Shown: positions 42,271 through 52,025, counted from the stretch's first letter. The stretch is 64,000 nucleotides of DNA from Flavobacteriales bacterium (GCA_025210805.1 JAOAQX010000003.1:1-64000); one strand, 5' to 3'. Numbers and translations are program-made. The notes: generated by a model not told the origin, from the sequence alone.

Positions 42271-45200
42271 TTAGGCTTTTTTCAAACTTTTCAGCCAATG
42301 TTTTACCTTATTTACAATTAAGAATAGTACAGGTACTACAATTAAAGTTAGGAAAGTGGCAATAATTAATCCGTATATAACGGCATTAGCTAGTGGTCCC
42401 CAAAAAACAACATTGTCTCCTCCTACATAAATATTGGCATCCAAATCATTAAACAAGGTCATAAAATTGATATTGATACCTTGCGAAAGTGGAATAAGCC
42501 CTAGTACGGTAGTAATTGCTGTAAGAAGTACTGGACGAAGACGTGCTTTTCCTGCTTGTATTATTGCAGTTGTCGTGTCTTCCATTGACAGTAATTCTCC
42601 CGTTTCAATTCCTAATCTTTCTCTTGTTCTATCCATGAGCAGTTGGGTATAATCCAGTAGTACTACCCCATTATTTACAACTACTCCTGCAAGAGAGATA
42701 ATTCCCATCATGGTCATCATAATAACAAAAGATGCTCCTGAAAGAACGATTCCTCCAAATACTCCGATTAAACTCAAGAAAATTGCCAACATAATGATTG
42801 TTGGTTTCGAAATAGAGTTAAACTGGAAGATTAGAATTAAGAAGATCAAAAATAATCCAGTGAAAAACGCACCAACCAAGAAAGTCATTTGTTTCTTTTG
42901 CTCTTCAATTTGTCCTGTAAAATTAAACTCAACAGATTCTGGCTTATCAAAAGATTGCATTTCTCCTTCAATTTGCCCTACAATAGCGGCTGCATCTGTA
43001 AACCCTGGTGAAAGTGCAGAATACACCGTTACCACCCTTTTAGTTGCTGTGTGTTTGATTGCCGAGAAACTTGACGATAATTTCTTACTAGTTACCGCAG
43101 ATACAGGTATTTCAATTATTTGCCCATTATCAGGGTTTTTGAAAGTAATATTTTGATTGAATAAAAGATCGATATTATTTCGGTCTGTTTCATCAAAACG
43201 GACATTGATATCATAATCATCTCCACCTTCTTTATACACACCTGCTTTTGCCCCGAAAAGTGCCTGACGTAATTGCGACCCTATTTGTGCTGGTGACAAA
43301 CCTAGTTCTCCTGCTTTTTTACGATCTATTTGAACCTCCATAGATGGAAGCGATTTATTTACATCGATTTTTAGTTCTGCAATTCCAGGTATTTTCTTTT
43401 CATTGATAAAAGAACGCATACTTTCTGCAGTTTGAATCAATTCATTATAATCTTCTCCAGAAAGTTCAATATTGATAGGGTAACCTGCTGGTGGACCTAC
43501 GGCATCTTTTTCAACTGAAATAGCAATTCCTGGATAAATTCCTGTAATAGCATCTTGAATTTCTTGACGCAATGTTTCAGAAGATAATCCTCTACGATAT
43601 TTGAATTCTCTTAGCGTAAGGGTTATTTTTCCTTTATGTGGGATTTCTGCTGAAGAACCTCCATCTGTTTGAGGGTTTCCTGCTCCTTCTCCTACTTGCG
43701 CTAAGAATGATTCCACCATAAAGTTTTCACCATCGATAATGTATTTATCTTGATCAATAACTTGACGAACTCTTTCTTCTACATTTTTGGTGATGATATT
43801 GGTTTTATTGATATCCGTTCCTTGCGGATACTCCATATACACAATTACCTGATTTGGCTGATTGTCTGGGAAAAACTCTATTTTCGTTCTTTGGCTACTT
43901 ACCGATTGTATAAAGAAACCAATAACTACAACTAGAAATACAAAAGTACCGATTGATAAAATAGCAGGCTTCCAACCTTTTAATGACCAAGCCAAAGTTT
44001 GTTCATACTTTCTCTCCATCCAAGCCAAAATATTGGTTTGGAAATAAATAGCCCAGTTTTTCACAAACAAACGGTAAGCCCAGAACAATATTGCCGTAAC
44101 TATCATTACTAATCCTAGACCTCTATAATCACCACCAAAAGCGAATATCAATCCTCCAATTGGAAGTAAAATCAACGACAGTATTATGAGTTGTTTAAAA
44201 GATAATTTACGATCATCAATACTCATCAGCTGTGATACCAGTACCGAGTTAAAGAATATTGCCACAAACAAGGAAGAACCGAGTACTACAGAAAGTGTGA
44301 TTGGGAAGTATTTCATAAACTGCCCCATAAGACCTGGCCATAAACCAAGTGGTACGAATGCAGCAACCGTTGTAGCTGTTGAAATGATAATAGGGAAAGC
44401 TATTTCTCCAATACCTTTCTTGGCAGCTTCCATACGACTCATTCCTTCTTCGCTCATTAAACGATAAACGTTTTCTACAACTACGATTCCGTTATCTACA
44501 AGCATCCCCAATCCCATAATCATCCCGAAAAGGATCATTGTATTTAAGGTATATCCCATTAAATTTAGGATCATGAAAGACATAAACATAGACATCGGGA
44601 TCGCAAACCCTACAAAAAGTGCATTTCTAAATCCAAGGAAGAACATCAGTACAACAACTACTAGGATAATTCCGAATATGATATTGTTTACTAAATCATC
44701 TACTTGGTTTATTGTTTTGATAGATTGATCATTTGAAATCGTCACTTCAAGATCCGATGGATACAATTTTCCATGGGATTCTTTAATAAGTTGTTGGATT
44801 TTTTGAGCAGCATCAACCATGTTTTGTCCAGCTCTTTTCTTTACATCCAACATAACTACTGGCTTTCCTAGATTTCTTGCAAAGGTGGTTTTCTCTTTCG
44901 ATTTGAATTCAACTTTTGCAATGTCTTTTAGGTAAACTTCATTTCCTTTTTCGTTTTTAACAACGAAGTTTTCAAGCTCTTCTGGAGACTCTATTTCTCC
45001 AATAACACGAATGGTTCGTCTTTGCCCAGAAGCCACTAAATTACCCGCAGAAATCGTCATATTTCCATTAGATACAGCTCTAGAAATATCTCCAATGGTT
45101 ACTTTAGCAGCAGTCATTTTATAGATATCTACCGCAATTTCCACTTCCTTGTTCTGTACTCCACGGATATCTGCTGACTTAATTTCTCCAAAGGATTCAA

Positions 45201-45732
45201 TCTTGTCTTTAACTAGGTCTGCATAATCTCGTAATTTTTGTGGTGGATAATCACCTGAAAAATTCACGTTCAGAATGGGCATTTCTTCAGAGATATTCAA
45301 ATCGAATACATTCGGTTCTACCTTGGCTCCGTTAAAAGTTGGCCAATCTTCTGAAGCTGTTTCGCTATCTACTTTATCTTTTACTCGCTGTTTTGCATCA
45401 GCAACGTCTTTATCAGGTTCAAATTCTACAATTATAATCGCATAATCTGCCTGAGAAGTTGAGGTTACGTCTGTTACTCCACTTAAAGATTTTACTTTAT
45501 CTTCTATGGGTTTCGTAATCAGTTTTTCTATATCCTCTGCAGTGTTACCTGGATAAACTGTAGAGATGTATATCTTGGTTTCTTTTACTTCAGGAAAATT
45601 CTCTCTTGGCATTTCTTGGTATGCTTGGTATCCCATAAAAAGGAACATAAATATAAGCACCCAAATAGAGGTTTTATTGTTGATCGCCCAAGAGGAGAGT
45701 CCGAATTCTTTATTGGTTTTTTTCTGACTCAT
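42271..45732 (-). CDS. RND efflux transporter (AcrB/MdtC type)
   Basis: The 1153-residue protein has the RND layout: an N-terminal helix with TSIWVLIFMFLFMGYQAYQ, two large periplasmic loops, and two blocks of five to six helices each, with the RND segment GMIMGLGMLVDNGIVVVENVYRLM in the first block and GVVVNNGVVLLDYTQLLMDRTRER in the second. The sequence LDVKKRAGQNMVDAAQKI lies in the porter region. The length, over 1150 residues, is a little above AcrB. It is the inner-membrane pump of the four-gene operon with TolC-like and MFP proteins. The substrate (drug, bile salt or other amphiphile) cannot be told; the Asp-containing helix 4 marks it as proton-driven. Confidence 0.95.
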   Translation of the reverse strand: MSQKKTNKEFGLSSWAINNKTSIWVLIFMFLFMGYQAYQEMPRENFPEVKETKIYISTVYPGNTAEDIEKLITKPIEDKVKSLSGVTDVTSTSQADYAIIIVEFEPDKDVADAKQRVKDKVDSETASEDWPTFNGAKVEPNVFDLNISEEMPILNVNFSGDYPPQKLRDYADLVKDKIESFGEIKSADIRGVQNKEVEIAVDIYKMTAAKVTIGDISRAVSNGNMTISAGNLVASGQRRTIRVIGEIESPEELENFVVKNEKGNEVYLKDIAKVEFKSKEKTTFARNLGKPVVMLDVKKRAGQNMVDAAQKIQQLIKESHGKLYPSDLEVTISNDQSIKTINQVDDLVNNIIFGIILVVVVLMFFLGFRNALFVGFAIPMSMFMSFMILNLMGYTLNTMILFGMIMGLGMLVDNGIVVVENVYRLMSEEGMSRMEAAKKGIGEIAFPIIISTATTVAAFVPLGLWPGLMGQFMKYFPITLSVVLGSSLFVAIFFNSVLVSQLMSIDDRKLSFKQLIILSLILLPIGGLIFAFGGDYRGLGLVMIVTAILFWAYRLFVKNWAIYFQTNILAWMERKYEQTLAWSLKGWKPAILSIGTFVFLVVVIGFFIQSVSSQRTKIEFFPDNQPNQVIVYMEYPQGTDINKTNIITKNVEERVRQVIDQDKYIIDGENFMVESFLAQVGEGAGNPQTDGGSSAEIPHKGKITLTLREFKYRRGLSSETLRQEIQDAITGIYPGIAISVEKDAVGPPAGYPINIELSGEDYNELIQTAESMRSFINEKKIPGIAELKIDVNKSLPSMEVQIDRKKAGELGLSPAQIGSQLRQALFGAKAGVYKEGGDDYDINVRFDETDRNNIDLLFNQNITFKNPDNGQIIEIPVSAVTSKKLSSSFSAIKHTATKRVVTVYSALSPGFTDAAAIVGQIEGEMQSFDKPESVEFNFTGQIEEQKKQMTFLVGAFFTGLFLIFLILIFQFNSISKPTIIMLAIFLSLIGVFGGIVLSGASFVIMMTMMGIISLAGVVVNNGVVLLDYTQLLMDRTRERLGIETGELLSMEDTTTAIIQAGKARLRPVLLTAITTVLGLIPLSQGININFMTLFNDLDANIYVGGDNVVFWGPLANAVIYGLIIATFLTLIVVPVLFLIVNKVKHWLKSLKKA

Positions 45733-45738
45733 AGTATA

Positions 45739-46911
45739 TTATTTTACAATTTTGATCAATTGTCCTTCTTTGATTGTTCTGGCACCTTCAACAATAAGTT
45801 GATCGTTTTCTTTTAAACCTTCCAATACCTCAACAACATCACCTTTAGACTTTCCTGTAACAATCGTTTGTTTTACAGCATTAAGTAATCCTTTAGCATT
45901 CTTTTTGGCAACAAAAACATATTGTTTCCCAATAGCATTCTCAGAAATAACAGATTGAGGAATAATCACTGCATCATTATTTGAGTAATCATTTACAAAC
46001 AACTTTACAGTCATATTTGGTTTAACATTTTTGTGTTTGTTTGATAAAGGTACTTCAATAGCAAAAGTTCTATTTGTAGGATTGATATAGTTTCCTGTTT
46101 GACGAACCGAAGAAGTCGTTTCCAAACCTATTACAGGTATTTCTACTTTTACTTCTTTATTTTTCGAAACCTTTTTAAGATAAATTTCTGGCAAATTTGC
46201 AGTAATATACATATTACTCAAGTTGATAATACGGAACATACTCCCTCCTTGACCTGGAGCTACAAGGTTTCCTTTTTCTTTAAAAACTTGATCAATTACC
46301 CCAGAAAACGGTGCAGTAACCTTTGTTTTACTCAAACGGATCTCCATTTGTTTAACAGCTTCTACCTGCGCCTTGTATGAGGTTTCAGATTGAAGAAAGT
46401 CTATTTCCGACCCAATTTTCTGACTCCAAAGTCTTTTCTTTTTCTCATAAACTGTTTTAGACAATTCTGTTTGGATTTTTAACTGAGCCAATTGCTCTTT
46501 TAATCCATTATCATCTAAAATAGCCAACACTTGTCCTTTTGATACTCTAGATCCTTCTTTCACTAACACGCTTTGGATAATTCCTGAAGCTTCTGGAGAA
46601 ATGATTACATTTTGCTTTGTAGTCACATTTCCTTGAAATTCAACAAAGTGTTTAAATTCTTGTTTTTGAATCGCACTTGTAGAAACTAAATAGGTATTTT
46701 GATTCGTATCCAATTCTACAATTAAATCTGTCAATTTTTTGATGTCTTTATTTAGCGTAATAGACTCAGCCGTTAGCTCAGATTTGATTGTCTTTAAAAC
46801 CTTGATATCTCCATCAGCTTTGGCAATTCGATCTTCAACAGATTTTTTCCCTTTTGATCCACAAGCAACCATCACTAAGGCTACCGTGGCTATTCCTAAT
46901 ATCTTTTTCAT
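45739..46911 (-). CDS. Periplasmic adaptor (MFP) of the efflux pump
   Basis: The 390-residue protein begins MKKILGIATVALVMVAC, a lipobox with the Cys at residue 17, so it is anchored to the inner-membrane outer face. Domains follow the MFP order: helical hairpin region, the lipoyl half-motifs (ASGIIQSVLVKEGSRVSKGQVLAILDD and KVTAPFSGVIDQVFKEKGNLV), then beta-barrel and membrane-proximal parts, ending IVEGARTIKEGQLIKIVK. It joins the RND pump and the TolC channel. It lies six bases ahead of the RND gene and 17 past the channel gene, in one operon. Confidence 0.94.
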   Translation of the reverse strand: MKKILGIATVALVMVACGSKGKKSVEDRIAKADGDIKVLKTIKSELTAESITLNKDIKKLTDLIVELDTNQNTYLVSTSAIQKQEFKHFVEFQGNVTTKQNVIISPEASGIIQSVLVKEGSRVSKGQVLAILDDNGLKEQLAQLKIQTELSKTVYEKKKRLWSQKIGSEIDFLQSETSYKAQVEAVKQMEIRLSKTKVTAPFSGVIDQVFKEKGNLVAPGQGGSMFRIINLSNMYITANLPEIYLKKVSKNKEVKVEIPVIGLETTSSVRQTGNYINPTNRTFAIEVPLSNKHKNVKPNMTVKLFVNDYSNNDAVIIPQSVISENAIGKQYVFVAKKNAKGLLNAVKQTIVTGKSKGDVVEVLEGLKENDQLIVEGARTIKEGQLIKIVK

Positions 46912-46928
46912 AATTTCTTTTACTTGCG

Positions 46929-48278
46929 TTATTGGTTGGTGATTGATTTAATGGCGGCTCTTGAGTTAATTACTTCGAGCATAGCCTCTAAATAGCTTCT
47001 TTGTGAGGTATAGAGTTGTTGTTGTGCTTGAGAAAGGTCAAAACTAGATCCCATTCCTTCTTTAAATTTGGTTTGGTTTTTCTTTTCGATTCTTTCTGCG
47101 AGTTTGAGACTGCGTTTACTGGTTTGTAGATTTTCGATTGCAAAACGATAATTGCTCTGCGCTCGATCATATTGAAGTTGAATTTCTTGAATTTTATTAT
47201 CTAAATCGTTTTGAGATTTTCTTATTTCGACTCCTGCTCTTTGTACAGCTTTAGTTCTTCTAAACGAAGAAAAAATAGGAATTTTGAGATTTACTCCAAA
47301 AAGTAGAGACGGAATATATCGTTGATCAGAATTGAAAAAAGTAAAATCATTTGAGAACCCATTTCCTGCACCACTCAAAAACATTGAAAGTTGAGGCATT
47401 CCTTTACTAATTTCTTGTCTCTTAATGAGCTCTTTGGATCTCAATTGATTCTGGGCAATCTGAACATCTATATTACTCATTAAATTAGGTTTTAGACCTA
47501 TTAATTTCATATCGATATTTTTCTCGCTAAGTAAATTCAATTTTTCCGTTAATGAAATTTCAGCATCTAAGTCTCTTCCTAGAGTGAAATTCAACATATC
47601 AAAAGACAAATCCAATAGTCTCTTTGCATTTGATCGAGCATTTTTTAGATTTAGCTTAGTAATTTCTAATTGTTCCACTCGCTCTTCTTCAGTTAAACCG
47701 TTTTCAAACATTTTTTGAGTTTCGTAGAGCGATTTATCAACATTGGCAATATTCTTATCCGTAATAGCAATCATTTCTTGGGTAAGAAGAACATTTCCGT
47801 ATGCATTCACCACAGCTTTTTCAATTTCTACTTCAGTTTTTTGAAGTGCATTCTCAGAAATCTCTAAAAACACTTTAGCTGCTTGAAGTCCTACCAAATA
47901 CTGCCCATCAAAAATAAGTTGTGAAACTGTTACATTAGCAGCCATTGATTGAGTTGTTCCAAAAGCTATTTCTACAAATTCACCTGCTGGAGCCTTTGGA
48001 TCAGCAATTTGAGCTGGCAATAACTGCTTTGCCTGCTCAATCCAATTTTGATACTTGATTTCTCCATTAATCTGCGGAAGCCCCATAGTGGTTGTTTCCC
48101 ATTTTTTGTAGCGTGCAGCAAGAATTGAATGATTTGCATTTTGCACCCTTTTATTGTGCTCTTTTGCATAATCGATTGCTTGCTCTAAACTCAATGACAA
48201 TTTTTCGTCTTGAGCCTTTGCTGTTGATATCCCCAATATCAACAGCAGGGTCATTATGGTTGTTTTAATGTTGACCAT
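46929..48278 (-). CDS. TolC-like outer-membrane channel protein
   Basis: The 449-residue protein has a signal peptide (ending STAKAQ near residue 22), and two repeats of the TolC type rich in long amphipathic helices: LSLEQAIDYAKEHNKRVQNANHSI, LTEEERVEQLEITKLNLKNARSNAK, and KIPIFSSFRRTKAVQRAG, RIEKKNQTKFKEGMGSSFDLSQAQQQLY near the end. It forms the outer-membrane exit of the tripartite pump. The ATG overlaps the TetR coding region by 14 bases, so the operon runs tetR-tolC-mfp-rnd. An ATG at 48254 would give a short signal peptide; the upstream start is preferred. Confidence 0.93.
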   Translation of the reverse strand: MVNIKTTIMTLLLILGISTAKAQDEKLSLSLEQAIDYAKEHNKRVQNANHSILAARYKKWETTTMGLPQINGEIKYQNWIEQAKQLLPAQIADPKAPAGEFVEIAFGTTQSMAANVTVSQLIFDGQYLVGLQAAKVFLEISENALQKTEVEIEKAVVNAYGNVLLTQEMIAITDKNIANVDKSLYETQKMFENGLTEEERVEQLEITKLNLKNARSNAKRLLDLSFDMLNFTLGRDLDAEISLTEKLNLLSEKNIDMKLIGLKPNLMSNIDVQIAQNQLRSKELIKRQEISKGMPQLSMFLSGAGNGFSNDFTFFNSDQRYIPSLLFGVNLKIPIFSSFRRTKAVQRAGVEIRKSQNDLDNKIQEIQLQYDRAQSNYRFAIENLQTSKRSLKLAERIEKKNQTKFKEGMGSSFDLSQAQQQLYTSQRSYLEAMLEVINSRAAIKSITNQ

Positions 48279-48867
48279 ACAATTTATTAAGTTGGTTGTT
48301 TAATTCTGTTCTTCCTTTTTCCGTAGCGATCGCACGGATATGATATTTCAAAATGGCATAATGCCTTTCTTTTTCTTCCGCCATTTGCTCTGCTTCTCCA
48401 TTCATTCTAAGTGTCTTATGAAACATTTTCGCTAATTCAACGTCTAAATCATTCATATAAAACCCTTCTGCTTGCCCTTTTAAAATATTATTGTGCATAA
48501 ATTGATCAAAATCTCCATCTAACGTACAATGAATCTCTTGAAAGACTTCTGGATAATATTTCTTTAGCTGAAATGAAGGCGATAACTCAGTATCAAAAAT
48601 AGCATTATCAAAAAACGATTCAAGCCTAAAAAGTTCCTCAATTGGGTTATTATCTTCTTTTTTTATTTGCTCCATTTCTTCAAAAATGGTCTCTTTATAA
48701 TCCAAAACGCAAGTTTTTATCAACTCTCTTTTATTGGAATAAGATTTATAAAGTGTCTTTTTTGACATTCCCATTTCTTTGGAAATATCATCCATAGTCA
48801 CACTTTTAAAACCAAGTTTCATAAATAATTTTGAAGCAACTTCTTTTATTTTACATGTTTGATCCAA
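48265..48867 (-). CDS. TetR-family regulator of the efflux operon
   Basis: The 200-residue protein has a TetR DNA-binding domain in its first 55 residues (KEVASKLFMKLGFKSVTMDDISKEMGMSKKTLYKSYSNKR), with the recognition helix at SKKTLYKSYSN. The rest is the helical ligand-binding part. The start is TTG at 48867: no ATG lies between the upstream stop and that codon, and starting later would cut helix 1. It heads the efflux operon and overlaps tolC by 14 bases, as expected for a self-repressing pump regulator. A 9-bp inverted repeat in the promoter (48903-48934) is a likely operator. The inducer is unknown. Confidence 0.93.
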   Translation of the reverse strand: MDQTCKIKEVASKLFMKLGFKSVTMDDISKEMGMSKKTLYKSYSNKRELIKTCVLDYKETIFEEMEQIKKEDNNPIEELFRLESFFDNAIFDTELSPSFQLKKYYPEVFQEIHCTLDGDFDQFMHNNILKGQAEGFYMNDLDVELAKMFHKTLRMNGEAEQMAEEKERHYAILKYHIRAIATEKGRTELNNQLNKLYGQH

Positions 48868-48891
48868 TGATTTTTTGCTTTAGAATTTTGG

Positions 48892-48899
48892 CAAATGTA
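48892..48899 (-). promoter_or_regulatory. -7 box of the efflux operon
   Basis: Reads TACATTTG on the minus strand, an exact TAnnTTTG match 25 bases ahead of the TTG start at 48867. The putative operator lies immediately upstream, over the -33 region. Confidence 0.55.
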
Positions 48900-48902
48900 A
48901 TC

Positions 48903-48934
48903 ATGGAAACTGAAAAAACGAAATTAGTTTCCAT
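48903..48934. promoter_or_regulatory. Candidate TetR operator
   Basis: atggaaact (48903-48911) faces agtttccat (48926-48934): perfect 9-bp arms, 14-base spacer. A second, interleaved pair, aacgaaa (48917-48923) and tttcgtt (48939-48945), also lies here. The spacing is longer than in TetR itself, and the site would block the promoter. Confidence 0.55.
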
Positions 48935-48972
48935 TTTTTTTCGTTAATTTTCATTGTAGATAAATAAAGTGT

Positions 48973-49341
48973 CTATTTTGTTAAGTATGAGAACAACTGA
49001 TAAATTAAGGCTCCTAAAAAATACGCAATAACATCCTTAATGTCCGAAACATAACCAGAGTTCATCATTGGTAAAAACCATTCGAAAAGAAAAGCAAATA
49101 GCAAAACCACTGGAATGATATTCTTCCATTGAAGATGGAAACTCGAATTCTTTTTTATGCTTTTCGTAAAAAATAACGATAAGTGGAGTACCACAGGAAT
49201 ACATAAAAAGTCATTTAAATGATTATTGATAAATACGGGTAAACCCCATTCCACGACACGAGACCACAAAACAAAAATATACAGACATAAAGCACCAATA
49301 AACCAAAATGGAAAGAGTTCTTTTAGGTACTTTATTTTCAT
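48973..49341 (-). CDS. Small membrane protein of unknown function
   Basis: The 122-residue protein has three to four membrane helices (about 10-27, 44-60, 73-92, 100-118). The segment INNHLNDFLCIPVVLHLSLFF and LFEWFLPMMN with YVSDIKDVIAYFLGALIY resemble flavobacterial small proteins with a conserved NDFLCIP, and the last block is VanZ-like in feel; I do not recognise the family with confidence. It lies downstream of no clear partner; the next gene (49374) is upstream by 32 bases on the same strand, so the two could be cotranscribed. Confidence 0.7.
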   Translation of the reverse strand: MKIKYLKELFPFWFIGALCLYIFVLWSRVVEWGLPVFINNHLNDFLCIPVVLHLSLFFTKSIKKNSSFHLQWKNIIPVVLLFAFLFEWFLPMMNSGYVSDIKDVIAYFLGALIYQLFSYLTK

Positions 49342-49373
49342 ATTCTAAAAAAATAGATTGGTTTTGTCAATTT

Positions 49374-49679
49374 TCAACCGTTGAAAAAAGCTACAATAAA
49401 TGCAAAAAAAGCGGCAATCATATAAAAGACAAATGCTATGGAATAAACGATATAATAGAACCACCTTACTATAAAAATGGGATGTGTTTTAAGATGCTCA
49501 AAGAGCTTATCGTACTTATCTTTTGGTTTATTTTTTTTGGCTAGACGAATTTTTTTATCCTCTTCTTTCCTTTTTGCTTGGTAAGAGATGGGAATTTTAC
49601 AGGAAATACAATAATCTTGATTCTTGTTGAGTAATCCGCAATTGGGACATTTTATTTCAACTGTAGTTTTTACCGGCAT
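49374..49679 (-). CDS. Zinc-ribbon membrane protein
   Basis: The 101-residue protein starts with a four-Cys zinc ribbon (KCPNCG at residues 10-14 and YCISC at about 23-27), then a strongly basic linker (KRKEEDKKIRLAKKNKPKDKY), and a C-terminal membrane helix or two (IVRWFYYIVYSIAFVFYMIAAFFAFIVAFF). This layout, a cytoplasmic zinc ribbon joined to a membrane hairpin, is seen in many unannotated bacterial proteins. The function is unknown. Confidence 0.75.
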   Translation of the reverse strand: MPVKTTVEIKCPNCGLLNKNQDYCISCKIPISYQAKRKEEDKKIRLAKKNKPKDKYDKLFEHLKTHPIFIVRWFYYIVYSIAFVFYMIAAFFAFIVAFFNG

Positions 49680-49775
49680 TGCTGATTCTTTTCACCGTTA
49701 ATAAAACAAAAATACTTGTCAAATATAAAAAATATCTACTTGTAATTGATGTATTTAATAGATGAAATTATTGAT

Positions 49776-50378
49776 CTAAAAAATCAGAAAGACAACAACT
49801 TGACTGAAAAATCCTATTCCTAAACCTTCGTACACCTGCTTTTGAGTATGTGCTGAAAGATATAACCGTGACCACATGACTAAACCTGTAAACAGAATGC
49901 TCCATGTAAAGAGGGTATAGACCGGGTAATCGTATTGCCACATGAGCATCAATAAAGCTCCAACTACACCACCCCAAGCAGCGGCATGGGCACTAGATTT
50001 TGTATATTTTAGTAAGAGAAGTAAAACAGCAATACTCAACGAGGAAGCTTTAAAAATATGGGTAATTTCTTGCGGAATAACTCTTGTATCATTAAAAAGC
50101 ATACTCAAGAAAAAATAAGCGCTAAAAGTGATAATATAGGGCAGTTTTCTTTCTTTGGCCAATGGAATTCTCAAACTACTTATGATTCCCATTTTTTTTA
50201 ATACAACAATTGCGATCAAAGGGATTATTGTGGTGCAGATAAGTACAATATTTCCAAAAACTTGAGCAATCTCTTCCTCAAGCATGATATAATCTTTTGC
50301 CATAAACAGAAATATCATTCCTGATAAAAGAAAAATGGGGTGAGCGAGAAAGGAAATCAGATTTGCGAGAAATTTCAT
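49776..50378 (-). CDS. PAP2-like membrane protein with degenerate motifs
   Basis: The 200-residue protein has five to six membrane helices. It ends with SSAHAAAWGGVVG and SRLYLSAHTQKQVYEGLGIGF, the third PAP2 phosphatase motif (SRxxxxxHxxxQV) being present with Asp replaced by Gln, and a weak first motif at KERKLP. The central PSGH motif is only partly kept as SAHA. In lipid phosphatases the third-motif His is the nucleophile. This protein may be an active relative or a degenerate one. It starts one base after the rpoN stop, so it is co-transcribed with it. Confidence 0.7.
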   Translation of the reverse strand: MKFLANLISFLAHPIFLLSGMIFLFMAKDYIMLEEEIAQVFGNIVLICTTIIPLIAIVVLKKMGIISSLRIPLAKERKLPYIITFSAYFFLSMLFNDTRVIPQEITHIFKASSLSIAVLLLLLKYTKSSAHAAAWGGVVGALLMLMWQYDYPVYTLFTWSILFTGLVMWSRLYLSAHTQKQVYEGLGIGFFSQVVVFLIF

Positions 50379-51848
50379 TTAGATTTTTTTACGCATTCTT
50401 GCAACAGGAATATTAAGTTGCTCACGGTATTTTGCAATGGTTCTACGAGCTATGGGGTATCCTGCCTCTTTCATTGCTTTCGCTAATTTTTCGTCTGTGA
50501 GTGGTTTTTTCTTATTTTCGGCTTCCACTATTTCCTTCAACTTGTTTTTCAGCTCTCGTGTTGAAACATCTTCCCCTTCAGCGTTTTTCATAGATTCAGA
50601 GAAAAATTCTTTGATCAGCTTCGTACCATACGGTGTTTGAATATATTTACTATTCGCCACCCTAGAAACTGTAGAAATATCCATTCCAATCACATCGGCA
50701 ATATCTTTCAAAATCATGGGTTTCAGTTTTGCTTCATCCCCCGTGAGAAAATAAGCTCGTTGACGATCAATCACCGCATTAATGGTCACATTTAGTGTTT
50801 GATGTCTTTGCTTTATAGCGTCTATAAACCATTTGGCCGAATCTAATTTTTGCTTTGCAAAAAGAGCTGCTTCTTTATTTTTCTTTGTTTGATTTTGCTT
50901 GTTCCCTTTATAATCTTGGATCATATTCACATAACTTTTATTCACTCGAAGATCTGGGACATTTCTTCCGTGCATTAAAAGTTCTATTTCTCCATCTACA
51001 ATTCTTATTTCAAAATCTGGAATAATCTGCTGCTGTCCTTTCAAGCCAGAGCTTCCATGAGAATTCCCTGGTTTAGGATTCAGCTTGGAGATTAATTCCA
51101 TAGAATCTCTCAATTCATCATCAGTACAATTAAGTTTTGATTGAATTTTTTTGAAATGTTTCTTAGAAAAGGCATCAAAATAATTTTCGATAATTGAAAT
51201 TGCTAAATCTCTTGTGAAATTTTTGCTTTTTCTTTTTAACTGTATCAAAAGGCATTCTTGAAGATTTCTAGCTCCCACTCCCACAGGATCCAATTGATGT
51301 ATATATATAAGAACTTCTTCAAGCTCTTCCTCTGTAGTCATGACATTCATATTGAATGCTAAATCATCAACTACTTCTTCCAGTTCTCTTCTTAAATAAC
51401 CGTTTCCAGAAATACATCCTACCAAGTATTTTGCTAATTGCTCTTGATGATCATTAAGCGGTAGCATCCCTATTTGATCAACCAATTGTTCATGGAATGA
51501 ATAAGGAACAGCAAAAGGAATTACTTTTTCTTCATCATCTGTAGATTGATTATTGGAATACATTTTATAACCAGGAGTCTCATCATCACTCAAATAAGCA
51601 TCTATATTAAGATCCTCAGCCTGAATAAATTCTGTCTCCTCTTCGTGGATTTCACGTTCTTGTTCATCAGATCCATATTGTGTTTCCTCCACTTTTTCTG
51701 AACCTTCTTCTAGTGCAGGATTCACTTCGAGCTCATTCTTTACGGCTTCTTCAAATTCCAAAATGGGCAATTGAATAAGTTTCATCAACTGAATTTGTTG
51801 AGGAGACAGCTTTTGAAGTTGCTTTTGATATAAAGACTGCTTAATCAT
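50379..51848 (-). CDS. rpoN: RNA polymerase sigma-54 factor
   Basis: The 489-residue sigma-54 directs RNA polymerase to -24/-12 promoters with an AAA+ activator. Region I (MIKQSLYQKQLQKLSPQQIQLMKLIQLP) is a Gln- and Leu-rich activator-contact segment, region II is acidic (from about residue 45), and region III ends with the RpoN box ARRTIAKYREQLNIP and a basic tail. An HTH (LKDIADVIGMDISTVSRVANSKYI) precedes it. The PAP2-like gene follows directly. No sigma-54 activator and no -24/-12 promoter was noticed in the window. Length is normal. Confidence 0.96.
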   Translation of the reverse strand: MIKQSLYQKQLQKLSPQQIQLMKLIQLPILEFEEAVKNELEVNPALEEGSEKVEETQYGSDEQEREIHEEETEFIQAEDLNIDAYLSDDETPGYKMYSNNQSTDDEEKVIPFAVPYSFHEQLVDQIGMLPLNDHQEQLAKYLVGCISGNGYLRRELEEVVDDLAFNMNVMTTEEELEEVLIYIHQLDPVGVGARNLQECLLIQLKRKSKNFTRDLAISIIENYFDAFSKKHFKKIQSKLNCTDDELRDSMELISKLNPKPGNSHGSSGLKGQQQIIPDFEIRIVDGEIELLMHGRNVPDLRVNKSYVNMIQDYKGNKQNQTKKNKEAALFAKQKLDSAKWFIDAIKQRHQTLNVTINAVIDRQRAYFLTGDEAKLKPMILKDIADVIGMDISTVSRVANSKYIQTPYGTKLIKEFFSESMKNAEGEDVSTRELKNKLKEIVEAENKKKPLTDEKLAKAMKEAGYPIARRTIAKYREQLNIPVARMRKKI

Positions 51849-52025
51849 GGATTGAATTTTGAATTTTCACTAAAATAATCACAAATTCTTTTATGTGAAT
51901 AGGCTAAAGGCAAATTTCTTCATAAATCTTGAATTATCCTCTTACTCTAGCGTGAAAATATGTTGATTTAACTGATTTAAAGAACTTTGTTTTTTTTAAG
52001 AATATCCCAATTTTATCCATTTATC

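Noticed and set aside
50379-51848. Sigma-54 promoters near rpoN
   Set aside because: I looked for TGGCAC-N5-TTGC-type sites in the gaps around rpoN and the oxygenase genes and saw none.
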